A stretch of 11,104 nt of DNA from NCBI GenBank assembly GCA_021849995.1, contig JAJZSC010000055.1:1-11104 (forward strand), given 5' to 3'. Shown here piece by piece: positions 1 through 6,014 of this stretch. Below the pieces are notes generated by a model. The model searched no databases. It was not told where the DNA came from and worked only from the letters and a program-made list of their open reading frames with translations. A program made the translations under genes and the position numbers. This stretch comes from Bacillota bacterium (GTDB lineage Bacteria; Bacillota; Desulfitobacteriia; Desulfitobacteriales; Desulfitobacteriaceae). How positions within the stretch are numbered: the stretch's first letter is position 1; every line of letters begins with the position of its first letter.

Positions 1-196
1 GGAACTGTTCTAATCCTGAACCTCTGGAAAAATGATATAATCCCTGTTCAATTTGAACCTGAACCCAGCCGGCATCGCGGAACTTCCAAACTAAGTTTAC
101 TTTAATCTCCTGTCCAATACATCTTGAAGGATTAGCAATAATTAGGCATAATAGCACGACAAAAAACAAAGGCACCCTTTTCACAGAACTCAGCAT
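1..196 (-). CDS. N-terminal fragment of an exported protein, probably SpoIID/LytB-domain family
   Basis: An ATG at 196-194 follows a strong Shine-Dalgarno sequence (GAAGGTGAT) and opens a frame that runs off the left edge after 65 codons. The first residues are MLSSVKRVPLFFVVLLCLII, a positively charged start and a hydrophobic stretch to about residue 21, which reads as a signal peptide or membrane anchor. The exported part begins near IGQEIKVNLVW and alternates hydrophobic and polar residues like a beta-rich domain. The gene starts 50 bp after the ruvB stop on the same strand, so it is probably co-transcribed. In many Clostridia a SpoIID-like peptidoglycan lytic transglycosylase follows ruvB, and the IKVNL...GLYHF pattern fits the start of that family. 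The family call is an inference from position and a short fragment; the gene itself is well supported. Cys27 is not in a convincing lipobox. Confidence 0.6.
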   Translation of the reverse strand, partial: MLSSVKRVPLFFVVLLCLIIANPSRCIGQEIKVNLVWKFRDAGWVQVQIEQGLYHFSRGSGLEQF

Positions 197-246
197 TTTT
201 TATCACCTTCTTTTCGTCTGTGAACAGATTGCCCTAATTTGTTAGG

Positions 247-1281
247 TTATATTCCAGAGTCAGATATAAATAAACTTGTCTCTTGTTTAATAGGTAAAGG
301 TACTCCAAAATGCTCGTAAGCTTTATTTGTTACCATACGTCCTCTCGGAGTGCGCTGTAAGAAACCCATTTGAAGCAAAAACGGTTCAACTACATCCTCA
401 ACTGTTTCAGACTCTTCACCTATGGTAGCAGCTAATGTATCTAGTCCCACCGGTCCACCAGCAAAGGTATGAATTATCGTTCTTAAGGTCTTCTGATCAA
501 TCAGGTCCAACCCTCTAGAATCAACTTCTAACTTATTTAATGCCTCATTGGCAAGGTTTCGAGAAACTACTCCGTTATCCCAGACTTGAGCATAGTCCCT
601 AACCCGCTTAAGAAGACGGTTGGCTATACGTGGAGTACCCCGTGATCGTTTCGCTATCTCATAGGCACCCTCTTCAGTTATATCCAGTCTTAAAATTCCG
701 GCGGTACGCAAAACAATTTGAAGTAATTCTTCAAAGTTGTAGTATTCCAGACGACTAATCACTCCAAAACGATCCCTCAGAGGTGAGGTTAGTTGTCCTG
801 CACGAGTAGTAGCTCCTATAAGTGTAAAAGGTGGTAATGATAATCGGATTGATCTTGCACTGGGTCCCTTCCCAATCACTATATCAAGGCAACCGTCCTC
901 CATTGCAGAGTAGAGTACTTCTTCAGCCGGACGGCTGAGTCGGTGGATTTCATCTATGAATAAGACATCACGTGGTTCCAAAGCAGTTAGTATAGCCGCT
1001 AGATCACCTGGTCTCTCTATAGCAGGACCAGAGGTTGTTCTAATACTTACACCCATTTCTGTTGCTATTATATTGGCTAAGGTAGTTTTGCCTAACCCTG
1101 GGGGACCATACAGTAAAACATGATCTAAGGCTTCTCCCCTAGCTAGGGCTGCCTGAATAAATATACTCAGGTTTTCCTTTACTTTTGTCTGACCTATATA
1201 ATCTAACAAACGGTGAGGACGAACCATTTCCCCGTCCTGGTCTCCTCTTTGATACTCTGGGGTTATAACCCGCTCTTCCAT
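247..1281 (-). CDS. ruvB: Holliday junction branch migration ATPase RuvB
   Basis: RuvB is the hexameric AAA+ motor that, with RuvA, drives branch migration of Holliday junctions in recombinational repair. The protein is 344 residues, normal for the family. Visible motifs are Walker A GPPGLGKTT (59-67), Walker B LFIDEIH (107-113), sensor 1 GATTR (156-160), the arginine-finger segment SPLRDRFG (166-173), sensor 2 around GTPRIANRLLKR, and a C-terminal winged-helix domain ending in RTPRGRMVTNKAYEHFG. The ATG at 1281-1279 has an AGAGAGGTAGG ribosome binding site a few bases upstream. It is third in the ruvC-ruvA-ruvB run, 47 bp after ruvA, and is followed by a probable SpoIID-like gene. Nothing is missing or odd. 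The identification is essentially certain. Confidence 0.98.
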   Translation of the reverse strand: MEERVITPEYQRGDQDGEMVRPHRLLDYIGQTKVKENLSIFIQAALARGEALDHVLLYGPPGLGKTTLANIIATEMGVSIRTTSGPAIERPGDLAAILTALEPRDVLFIDEIHRLSRPAEEVLYSAMEDGCLDIVIGKGPSARSIRLSLPPFTLIGATTRAGQLTSPLRDRFGVISRLEYYNFEELLQIVLRTAGILRLDITEEGAYEIAKRSRGTPRIANRLLKRVRDYAQVWDNGVVSRNLANEALNKLEVDSRGLDLIDQKTLRTIIHTFAGGPVGLDTLAATIGEESETVEDVVEPFLLQMGFLQRTPRGRMVTNKAYEHFGVPLPIKQETSLFISDSGI

Positions 1282-1328
1282 CGTCCTACCTCTCTTTTTT
1301 CATCCTCGACTTCTAGGTTTCTTTTCAA

Positions 1329-1919
1329 CTACCTGCTAGCTAAATAACGCAGAGCTAGTCTTACTTGCTCTTCTGTATTTGATTCATCAACTTGTGAAGA
1401 CACTTTACTTAAGGCACTTTTTGCTTCATCAGAACTGAACCCTAACGCAAGTAATGTTTCCATTGCTTCAGATTGAAAACTCTGAGTACCTGCGGAGAGT
1501 TTAACGACTTCTGAGGACAAATGCTTAAACTTTTCTTTCAGCTCTAATATGAGCCTTTGAGCAGTCTTCTTGCCAATTCCAGGAACCTTAGTAAGGATAT
1601 TAACATTTTCACTAGCGATAGCTGATTGTACTTGTGTCAAACTTAGAGCTGACAGGATAGACATCGCAGCCTTGGGCCCGATACCAGAGACCCCTAACAT
1701 TTCCAAAAAAAGCTGCTTTTCCTGAAGTGTCGTAAATCCGAACAAAGTTACCTCATCTTCCCGCTGAAGCTGATAGGTATGTAGTATAAGTTCCTGCCCA
1801 GGACGATGCTTTGATAGCAAATCTATCGATACTACTAGTTCGTAGCCAACTGAATTAACATCTAATATTAAACGATCCGGATAGATTTCCCAAACTTTTC
1901 CACGCAACATCCCAATCAT
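1329..1919 (-). CDS. ruvA: Holliday junction DNA-binding protein RuvA
   Basis: RuvA binds the four-way junction as a tetramer, holds it in a square planar form, and loads RuvB rings on two arms. The 196-residue product has the standard three-part layout: an OB-fold N-terminus (MIGMLRGKVWEIYPDRLILD...GYE), two helix-hairpin-helix motifs (LGVSGIGPKAAMSIL near 74-88 and LTKVPGIGKKTAQRLILEL near 109-127), and a C-terminal RuvB-binding domain (EAMETLLALGFSSDEAKSAL). Its ATG overlaps the ruvC stop by four bases (ATGA), a sign of translational coupling. Length and motifs are typical for Firmicutes RuvA. Confidence 0.98.
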   Translation of the reverse strand: MIGMLRGKVWEIYPDRLILDVNSVGYELVVSIDLLSKHRPGQELILHTYQLQREDEVTLFGFTTLQEKQLFLEMLGVSGIGPKAAMSILSALSLTQVQSAIASENVNILTKVPGIGKKTAQRLILELKEKFKHLSSEVVKLSAGTQSFQSEAMETLLALGFSSDEAKSALSKVSSQVDESNTEEQVRLALRYLASR

Positions 1920-2413
1920 TTAGAACCCTCCACTCTCTTCTGCAGCGCAAGACTATGAGCATGACAAATCGCTACAGCCAGGGCATCGGCAACATCGTCA
2001 GGCTTGGGAATTTCTGTCAAACCGAGCAATGCCCTGACCATATATTGGACCTGTTGTTTATCAGCTTGTCCATAACCAACCACAGCTTGTTTAACCTGGA
2101 GCGGGGTATATTCATCTACTTTTATTCCCTGTTGGGCGGCAGCTAACAAGACTACTCCTCTGGCATGCCCAACTGACAAGGCAGTTGTAGTATTACGATT
2201 AAAAAAAAGTTCCTCGATAGCTAGTTGATCTGGCTTATACTCATCCATCAGTTCTTGAACATTATTATATAAAGACAAAAGCCTTTCTTCCAACGGAGTA
2301 TGAGGTGGTGTTCTCCAACAGGAGTAAACAATTGGTCTAAGTCGGTTTCCTTCCTTGGATATCAAACCGTAACCCATTATTGCAGTTCCTGGATCAATGC
2401 CTAAGATAATCAT
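1916..2413 (-). CDS. ruvC: Holliday junction resolvase RuvC
   Basis: RuvC is the dimeric, metal-dependent endonuclease that cuts Holliday junctions with symmetrical nicks. The 165-residue protein keeps all four acidic catalytic positions of the RNase H-like fold: D7 in LGIDPG, E67 in AIEELFF, and D140 and D143 in PDDVADALA, by comparison with E. coli D7, E66, D138 and D141. The loop FNRNTTTALSVGHARG is also typical. The ATG at 2413 is preceded by two overlapping purine-rich ribosome binding sites (AGAAGGGAAGGG). The gene overlaps ruvA by four bases. Its ribosome binding site is part of an inverted repeat, listed separately. B. subtilis lacks RuvC, using RecU instead, so a ruvCAB set points to Clostridia rather than Bacillales. 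Confidence 0.98.
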   Translation of the reverse strand: MIILGIDPGTAIMGYGLISKEGNRLRPIVYSCWRTPPHTPLEERLLSLYNNVQELMDEYKPDQLAIEELFFNRNTTTALSVGHARGVVLLAAAQQGIKVDEYTPLQVKQAVVGYGQADKQQVQYMVRALLGLTEIPKPDDVADALAVAICHAHSLALQKRVEGSK

Positions 2414-2421
2414 GTTTCCCT

Positions 2422-2456
2422 TCCCTTCTTTAACTAAATATTTTCGACAGAAGGGA
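2422..2456 (-). promoter_or_regulatory. Inverted repeat that can pair with the ruvC Shine-Dalgarno sequence
   Basis: TCCCTTCT at 2422-2429 and AGAAGGGA at 2449-2456 form a perfect 8-bp inverted repeat with a 19-base spacer. In the minus-strand transcript the upstream arm is UCCCUUCU and the downstream arm AGAAGGGA contains the more distal of two possible ruvC Shine-Dalgarno sequences, ending 8 bases before the AUG. Pairing would partly hide the ribosome binding site. There is no U-run after the stem in the direction of transcription, so it is not an intrinsic terminator. The regulatory role is an inference. Confidence 0.4.
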
Positions 2457-2480
2457 GTCGATTCCTGTTTTAGGCAACTA

Positions 2481-2834
2481 TTATTCTATACTAAGTTCTT
2501 CCCTTGTGGTATCGATAAAGGACTGAACATCATCTAATGAACTAAATTCTGTCCGACGCGCTAAATCGATAGTAGCTAGTGACCAGTCGCTTATATCAAC
2601 TCCGCTAAAAATAACCTTTTGATGTTGACCACTCCCGTATTGAACAACAAAAAGCTCATCATTTACTATTTGGAACTTATACCTTTCTTCTTTAAAGCCC
2701 TCGGTCAACTCACTTGTGGTTAAGCTTGCTTCTCCAACAGTTTCTTCAGGCCAATAAAACATAACTAAAGGTACTATCGCTCCTATGAATATTCCCAGCA
2801 CCATGCACATTGAGGTCTGTCTGACTCTATTCAC
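2481..2834 (-). CDS. Membrane-anchored BofC-like protein
   Basis: A 117-residue protein with a short basic N-terminus, one hydrophobic segment (about residues 8-26, ...CMVLGIFIGAIVPLVMFYW) and an extracytoplasmic domain of about 85 residues. The segment YKFQIVNDELFVVQYGS...DISDWSLATIDLARRTEFSSLDDVQSFID resembles the C-terminal domain of BofC, which in B. subtilis restrains SpoIVB signalling from the forespore to SigK processing. In B. subtilis bofC also lies beside ruvA-ruvB, so the neighbourhood supports the call. The similarity is judged by eye and is moderate; the N-terminal BofC domain is not recognisable. The start is set at GTG 2834-2832 because AGGAGG lies 7 bases upstream. The longer frame from TTG 2852 would translate the ribosome binding site itself. 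It is 67 bp upstream of ruvC on the same strand. Confidence 0.6.
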   Translation of the reverse strand: MNRVRQTSMCMVLGIFIGAIVPLVMFYWPEETVGEASLTTSELTEGFKEERYKFQIVNDELFVVQYGSGQHQKVIFSGVDISDWSLATIDLARRTEFSSLDDVQSFIDTTREELSIE

Positions 2835-2840
2835 AATTAT

Positions 2841-2882
2841 TCCTCCTAGCAACTATACTTAAAAGTATTCTTGCCAGGAGGA
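2841..2882 (-). promoter_or_regulatory. Hairpin that sequesters the BofC-like Shine-Dalgarno sequence
   Basis: A near-perfect 42-base inverted repeat sits directly before the BofC-like start. In the transcript UCCUCCUGGCAA (2882-2871) pairs over 12 consecutive positions, including one G-U wobble, with UUGCUAGGAGGA (2852-2841). A two-by-two internal loop (2869-2870 against 2853-2854) and an inner AUACUU/AAGUAU stem follow, closed by UU (in practice UUUA). The full AGGAGG ribosome binding site is in the 3' arm. There is no U-run on either side, which argues against a terminator. The pairing is seen in the sequence; a translational switch is an inference. Confidence 0.6.
2842..2847 (-). promoter_or_regulatory. 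Ribosome binding site that fixes the BofC-like start
   Basis: AGGAGG on the minus strand, 7 bases before GTG 2834-2832. It lies inside the frame that would start at TTG 2852, so that longer start is unlikely. Confidence 0.8.
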
Positions 2883-2889
2883 TATCTGC

Positions 2890-2934
2890 TAAACATAAAA
2901 GCAAGAACTCCACTCTAAAAAATGTGGAGTTCTT
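2890..2934 (-). terminator. Probable intrinsic terminator behind yebC
   Basis: AAGAACTCCAC at 2903-2913 and GTGGAGTTCTT at 2924-2934 are a perfect 11-bp inverted repeat with a 10-base loop. Read on the minus strand, the stem is followed by GCTTTTATGTTT, an imperfect T-run. It lies 41 bp after the yebC stop and before the BofC-like gene. The T-run is weak, so some read-through into the downstream genes is likely; no clear promoter was found between this hairpin and the BofC-like start. Confidence 0.65.
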
Positions 2935-2975
2935 AGACATTTCTAAAAAGGAAGGCATATGATTTCTCTTTGGAT

Positions 2976-3728
2976 TTATAAATCATCCATTGAAATAGAC
3001 TCTGCGAACTCAAAATTAGCGTAAACATTTTGAACGTCATCGTGTTCTTCTAAAGCATCCATCAAACGAACAAGTTTCTTCGCTTGCTCTAGTTCAGTTA
3101 TTTCTACAGTATTTTGAGGTATTAGATTGATTGCGGCTTCTTCAACTGGTATTTGCTCATTAAGTAGAGCTTCCCTTACTGTTTCCATATCTTCGGAAGC
3201 TGTATAAATCTGATAAACCTCATCTTCGGTTTCCAAATCTTGCGCTCCAGCATCTAAAGCTAAGAGCATCAGATCATCTTCACTCATTTTAATATCAATA
3301 GGTACTGTAAGCTGGCCTTTCTCTTCAAACATCCAACCGACACAACCAGTCTCACCCAGGTTACCTCCATTTTTGGAGAAAATATGACGCATTTCCCCAG
3401 CCGTGCGGTTTCTATTGTCGGTCATGATAGTTGCCATTATTGCTACCCCACCAGGACCATATCCCTCATAGCGCAGTTCTTCGTAGTCTGTTCCTTCGCC
3501 GCCTCCTGCACCCTTTTGAATAGCCCGCTGAATATTATCATTAGGCATATTTGCCTTCTTAGCATTCTCAATCGCTATCTTAAGCCGAAAATTCGAATCA
3601 GGATTAGATCCACCAGCTCTAGCAGCTACAACCAGTTCCCTGCCGATTTTGGTAAAAACCTTTCCTTTTACGGCATCAGCCTTAGCTTTTTTATGCTTAA
3701 TATTTGCCCACTTGGAATGTCCAGACAC
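2976..3728 (-). CDS. yebC: YebC/PmpR-family protein (TACO1 family)
   Basis: A 250-residue member of the YebC family, a three-domain cytoplasmic protein. Different members have been linked to transcriptional regulation and to helping ribosomes through proline-rich stretches; this sequence alone does not say which. Signature segments are the N-terminus MSGHSKWANIKHKKAKADAVKGK..., the GGSNPDSNFRLKIAIENAKKANMPNDNIQRAIQKG block, YEGYGPGGVAIM, and TDNRNRTAGEMRHIFSKNGGNLG. The start codon is GTG at 3728-3726, with AAGGAGGAG seven or so bases upstream; the conserved MSGHSKW beginning confirms it. A sigma-A-type promoter lies at 3759-3788 and a likely terminator follows the gene. In many Firmicutes yebC sits just upstream of ruvC, as here with one small gene between. 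Confidence 0.97.
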   Translation of the reverse strand: MSGHSKWANIKHKKAKADAVKGKVFTKIGRELVVAARAGGSNPDSNFRLKIAIENAKKANMPNDNIQRAIQKGAGGGEGTDYEELRYEGYGPGGVAIMATIMTDNRNRTAGEMRHIFSKNGGNLGETGCVGWMFEEKGQLTVPIDIKMSEDDLMLLALDAGAQDLETEDEVYQIYTASEDMETVREALLNEQIPVEEAAINLIPQNTVEITELEQAKKLVRLMDALEEHDDVQNVYANFEFAESISMDDL

Positions 3729-3746
3729 TGTTACTCCTCCTTCTAA

Positions 3747-3807
3747 TAGTCCACAACAATTCTAGCATAACAAAAATTCCATTGTAAAGCTCTTATTACG
3801 TGGACTA
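3747..3807. repeat. 8-bp inverted repeat flanking the yebC promoter
   Basis: TAGTCCAC at 3747-3754 and GTGGACTA at 3800-3807 are perfect inverted copies, 45 bp apart, on either side of the yebC -35/-10 elements. This could be a pair of operator half-sites or chance; the arms are short. Confidence 0.3.
3759..3788 (-). promoter_or_regulatory. Sigma-A promoter for yebC
   Basis: On the minus strand a -35 TTTACA (3788-3783) and a -10 TAGAAT (3764-3759) are 18 bases apart, and the -10 is preceded by a TGC extended element. The -10 is 30 bases before the yebC GTG. The MATE gene ends 24 bp upstream of the -35 with no visible terminator, so yebC may also receive read-through transcripts. Confidence 0.65.
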
Positions 3808-3812
3808 GAGGC

Positions 3813-5174
3813 CTATGCCAGTGACCCTTGATCATTTGAACGATCTAAAGTTCTCAAATCCTTAAATAGCAACAAAGCGGTTACGAGAGAAGACAATAGA
3901 TCCGCAGCCGGTCCAGCTAACCAGACACCCGTCAACCCGAAGAACTTCGGCAAGATATAGATAAAAGGAATAAGAAAAATTAATTGTCTTGATAGGCTTA
4001 AGAACAGGGATTTTTTTGGCTTACCAGTAGCCTGAAAATAGTTTACGGTGGCTACCTGAAACCCGATTATTGGCAGCATAATAAGAAATATTTTTAAGCC
4101 TTGAACCCCTATCCTAGTCAGTTCCACGTCATCCTTACTAAATAGAGCCATTAATGAAGCAGGGAATATTTCCGTTACTAAAAAACCCAAAGTAGTTATT
4201 ACAGTTGCTGCAATAATACTCAATTTAAGAGCACGTTTAACCCGCTCATACTTTTGCGCACCAAAATTGTATCCAATTATGGGTTGCGAGCCTTGATTAA
4301 TCCCAAATACTGGCATAAAAATGAGCATAATTATACCATTAATAATTCCAAGAGCAGCAATTGCCAAATCTCCTCCATAATAAGACAAGGTTTTATTCAA
4401 TAGTACAGTCACAAAACTTGCTACTATCTGCATCGAAAAAGGAGAAAGACCAATAGCTATGATATCTTTTACGATAGTCGGATCAATCCTCAAATTCTTA
4501 ACCCGCAACTTGAGTAAAGCGCTTTTACCCATAAAATAGGATAAAACCCAGATTGAACTAATCATCTGAGCAAGCACCGTCGCAAGGGCAGAGCCCTTAA
4601 TTCCAAGGTGTAAACCAAATATAAAGATTGGATTAAGCACCATGTTTAATACTGCTGCCAGTATCATGGTAAGCATTGCTATCCTCGGATTACCCTCGGC
4701 TCTGATAAAGTTGTTCATCCCAAATCCGATTGCTTGAAATACTGCTCCCCAAAGTAAAACACTCATAAAATCCCTTGCATACGGAAGTACTTCCTGGCTA
4801 GCTCCAAGCAAAATGAGCAAATAATCCATAAAAATATAGGTTAGTGCAGATAATATAATCGAAATCCCAACCAAAAGAACAAAAGAATTACCAACTATCA
4901 GCTCTGCTTCGTCCTTCTTCTTTTGCCCAAGTCTAATTGATATTAGTGAAGTAGCTCCTATTCCTATTAGCATCCCAAAGGCCATCATAGCCAGGGAGAT
5001 TGGGAAGGTAATCGCGATTCCGGACAGAGCTAAAGAACCTACCCCTCTACCAACGAAAATCCTGTCCATAATATTGTATAAAGCATTTACCAACATACCT
5101 ATGATGGCAGGAACAGAGAACTTTACCAGTAATTTACCAATCTTTTCTTCCCCTAATTGAGCAGAATAATCCAT
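3813..5174 (-). CDS. MATE-family multidrug/cation antiporter
   Basis: A 453-residue polytopic membrane protein with about twelve hydrophobic segments in two similar halves, the layout of MATE (multidrug and toxic compound extrusion) transporters. These export organic cations and other compounds in exchange for Na+ or H+. Family-like segments include FSVPAIIGMLVNALYNIMDRIFVGRGVGSLALS near the N-terminus, FGMLIGIGATSLISIRLGQKKKDEAE after the second and third helices, and FGINQGSQPIIGYNFGAQKYERVKRA at the start of the second half. The pattern is closest to the MepA-like branch, judged by eye. The ATG at 5174 has AAGGAGAT seven or so bases upstream. It lies upstream of yebC on the same strand and divergent from nrfH. 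No regulator gene adjoins it and its substrate cannot be read from the sequence. Confidence 0.92.
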   Translation of the reverse strand: MDYSAQLGEEKIGKLLVKFSVPAIIGMLVNALYNIMDRIFVGRGVGSLALSGIAITFPISLAMMAFGMLIGIGATSLISIRLGQKKKDEAELIVGNSFVLLVGISIILSALTYIFMDYLLILLGASQEVLPYARDFMSVLLWGAVFQAIGFGMNNFIRAEGNPRIAMLTMILAAVLNMVLNPIFIFGLHLGIKGSALATVLAQMISSIWVLSYFMGKSALLKLRVKNLRIDPTIVKDIIAIGLSPFSMQIVASFVTVLLNKTLSYYGGDLAIAALGIINGIIMLIFMPVFGINQGSQPIIGYNFGAQKYERVKRALKLSIIAATVITTLGFLVTEIFPASLMALFSKDDVELTRIGVQGLKIFLIMLPIIGFQVATVNYFQATGKPKKSLFLSLSRQLIFLIPFIYILPKFFGLTGVWLAGPAADLLSSLVTALLLFKDLRTLDRSNDQGSLA

Positions 5175-5274
5175 GATAATCTCCTTACTTAACTAAATAA
5201 TTGTCTTGATATTTGTCTTCATATCTGACTTTGAATATCGATCCTAACATTTCAGTTTGTTAACAGATTTATCT

Positions 5275-5303
5275 ATTATATCAAACCCTTAATATTTTTT
5301 CAC
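5275..5303 (-). promoter_or_regulatory. Candidate promoter for the MATE gene
   Basis: On the minus strand a perfect TATAAT (5280-5275) with a TGA extended -10 is preceded, 17 bases upstream, by a poor -35 GTGAAA (5303-5298). The extended element could make up for the weak -35. The resulting leader would be about 95 bases. Confidence 0.5.
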
Positions 5304-5406
5304 GTATTGCCTTTGGATAACAGTTTTTTACTTTGGCTGACATCTGTATTACCCTGGATAATTTCATACCAGATAGGATGATCTAAGTCCTGCTCTTATA
5401 GTGTAG

Positions 5407-5420
5407 GTTTTTTAAAAAAC
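5407..5420. repeat. 14-bp palindrome upstream of nrfH
   Basis: GTTTTTTAAAAAAC is a perfect palindrome made of a T6 and an A6 tract. It could be a regulator site or a bent or easily melted segment, or simply reflect the AT-rich context. Confidence 0.3.
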
Positions 5421-5438
5421 AGCAAATTTCAAACAAGA

Positions 5439-5468
5439 TTAAAAAGAAAAATACATGAAAGTTATTAT
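5439..5468 (+). promoter_or_regulatory. Candidate promoter for nrfHA
   Basis: TTAAAA (5439-5444) and TATTAT (5463-5468) are 18 bases apart and about 46 bases before the nrfH start. The -10 matches five of six consensus positions and the -35 four of six. In such AT-rich DNA this is weak evidence. Confidence 0.3.
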
Positions 5469-5514
5469 GAAATTAAATACTAATGTAGATTAGAAGGGGG
5501 GGAACAGGCTTTAT

Positions 5515-5997
5515 ATGAATTTATCTTCCAAAACAAAAAAATGGCTCCTGATTGGGTTGCCATTGTTGGTAATTGGCTCAGTCTTCATTATATCTCAATA
5601 TGAACGCACATCTACCACCCATTATTGCGGAAATACTTGTCATATAATGAAACACCCTTATGAAACAGCTTTTCACAGTACTCATCGTGAAGAAAATGGA
5701 GTGGGGTGTAAAGATTGTCATATACCCCATGACAATCTGGCTGAACAAGTAGTATACAAAGGCTACTCGGGTGCACGTGATTATTACAAGAATACATTTG
5801 CCGAGCCCGATGTTCTTGAGACGAAGGAATGGAGCAAAAATATTCTGCAAAAAAATTGTATCAGGTGTCACACAACTTTGGTTGAGCGAATTAACGTAAG
5901 TGATGGAAAACGTTGTTTCGAGTGTCATCGTGGTGAACCACACGATAAGGCAATTCAATCATTCAGTACTGAAAAGATCTTTACATCGATTCGTTAG
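5515..5997 (+). CDS. nrfH: NrfH, membrane tetraheme menaquinol dehydrogenase of nitrite reductase
   Basis: NrfH is the NapC/NirT-type cytochrome that oxidises menaquinol and passes electrons to NrfA. The 160-residue protein has one N-terminal anchor helix (about residues 10-28) and then an outside domain with four heme-attachment sites: CGNTCH (38-43), CKDCH (65-69), CIRCH (115-119) and CFECH (134-138). Met45 directly after the first site fits the CHxM pattern in which methionine ligates heme 1 in NrfH. The CKDCHIPHD block and the GARDYYKNTF segment, with D89, are also NrfH-like. The first site has three residues between its cysteines instead of the usual two. A purine-rich AAGGGGGGG ribosome binding site lies about 12 bases upstream of the ATG, somewhat far. 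nrfA follows after 17 bp, so the two form one operon. Confidence 0.93.
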   Translation: MNLSSKTKKWLLIGLPLLVIGSVFIISQYERTSTTHYCGNTCHIMKHPYETAFHSTHREENGVGCKDCHIPHDNLAEQVVYKGYSGARDYYKNTFAEPDVLETKEWSKNILQKNCIRCHTTLVERINVSDGKRCFECHRGEPHDKAIQSFSTEKIFTSIR

Positions 5998-6014
5998 AAT
6001 GGAGGTATCTGTAT

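Larger units (their letters stand above)
5175..5514. other. AT-rich divergent intergenic region between the MATE gene and nrfH
   Basis: These 340 bp carry no supportable gene. They hold a candidate promoter for the MATE gene (5275-5303), a candidate promoter for nrfHA (5439-5468), and a 14-bp A/T palindrome (5407-5420). A second, weaker plus-strand candidate pairs TTGGCT at 5333-5338 with GATAAT at 5357-5362, 18 bases apart. TGGATAA occurs twice, at 5314-5320 and 5355-5361. I looked for an FNR-type palindrome (TTGAT-N4-ATCAA) and a known riboswitch fold and did not find a convincing one. Confidence 0.6.

Noticed and set aside
1955..2146. Plus-strand open frame inside ruvC
   Set aside because: Antisense to the conserved ruvC with no independent support.
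5626..5649. Sequencing error explaining the CX3CH motif in NrfH
   Set aside because: A single-base error would break the frame, but the protein reads as NrfH on both sides; only a whole extra codon would explain it.
5578..5958. Minus-strand open frame opposite nrfH
   Set aside because: It lies wholly antisense to a clear tetraheme cytochrome, has no ribosome binding site of note and no recognisable family.
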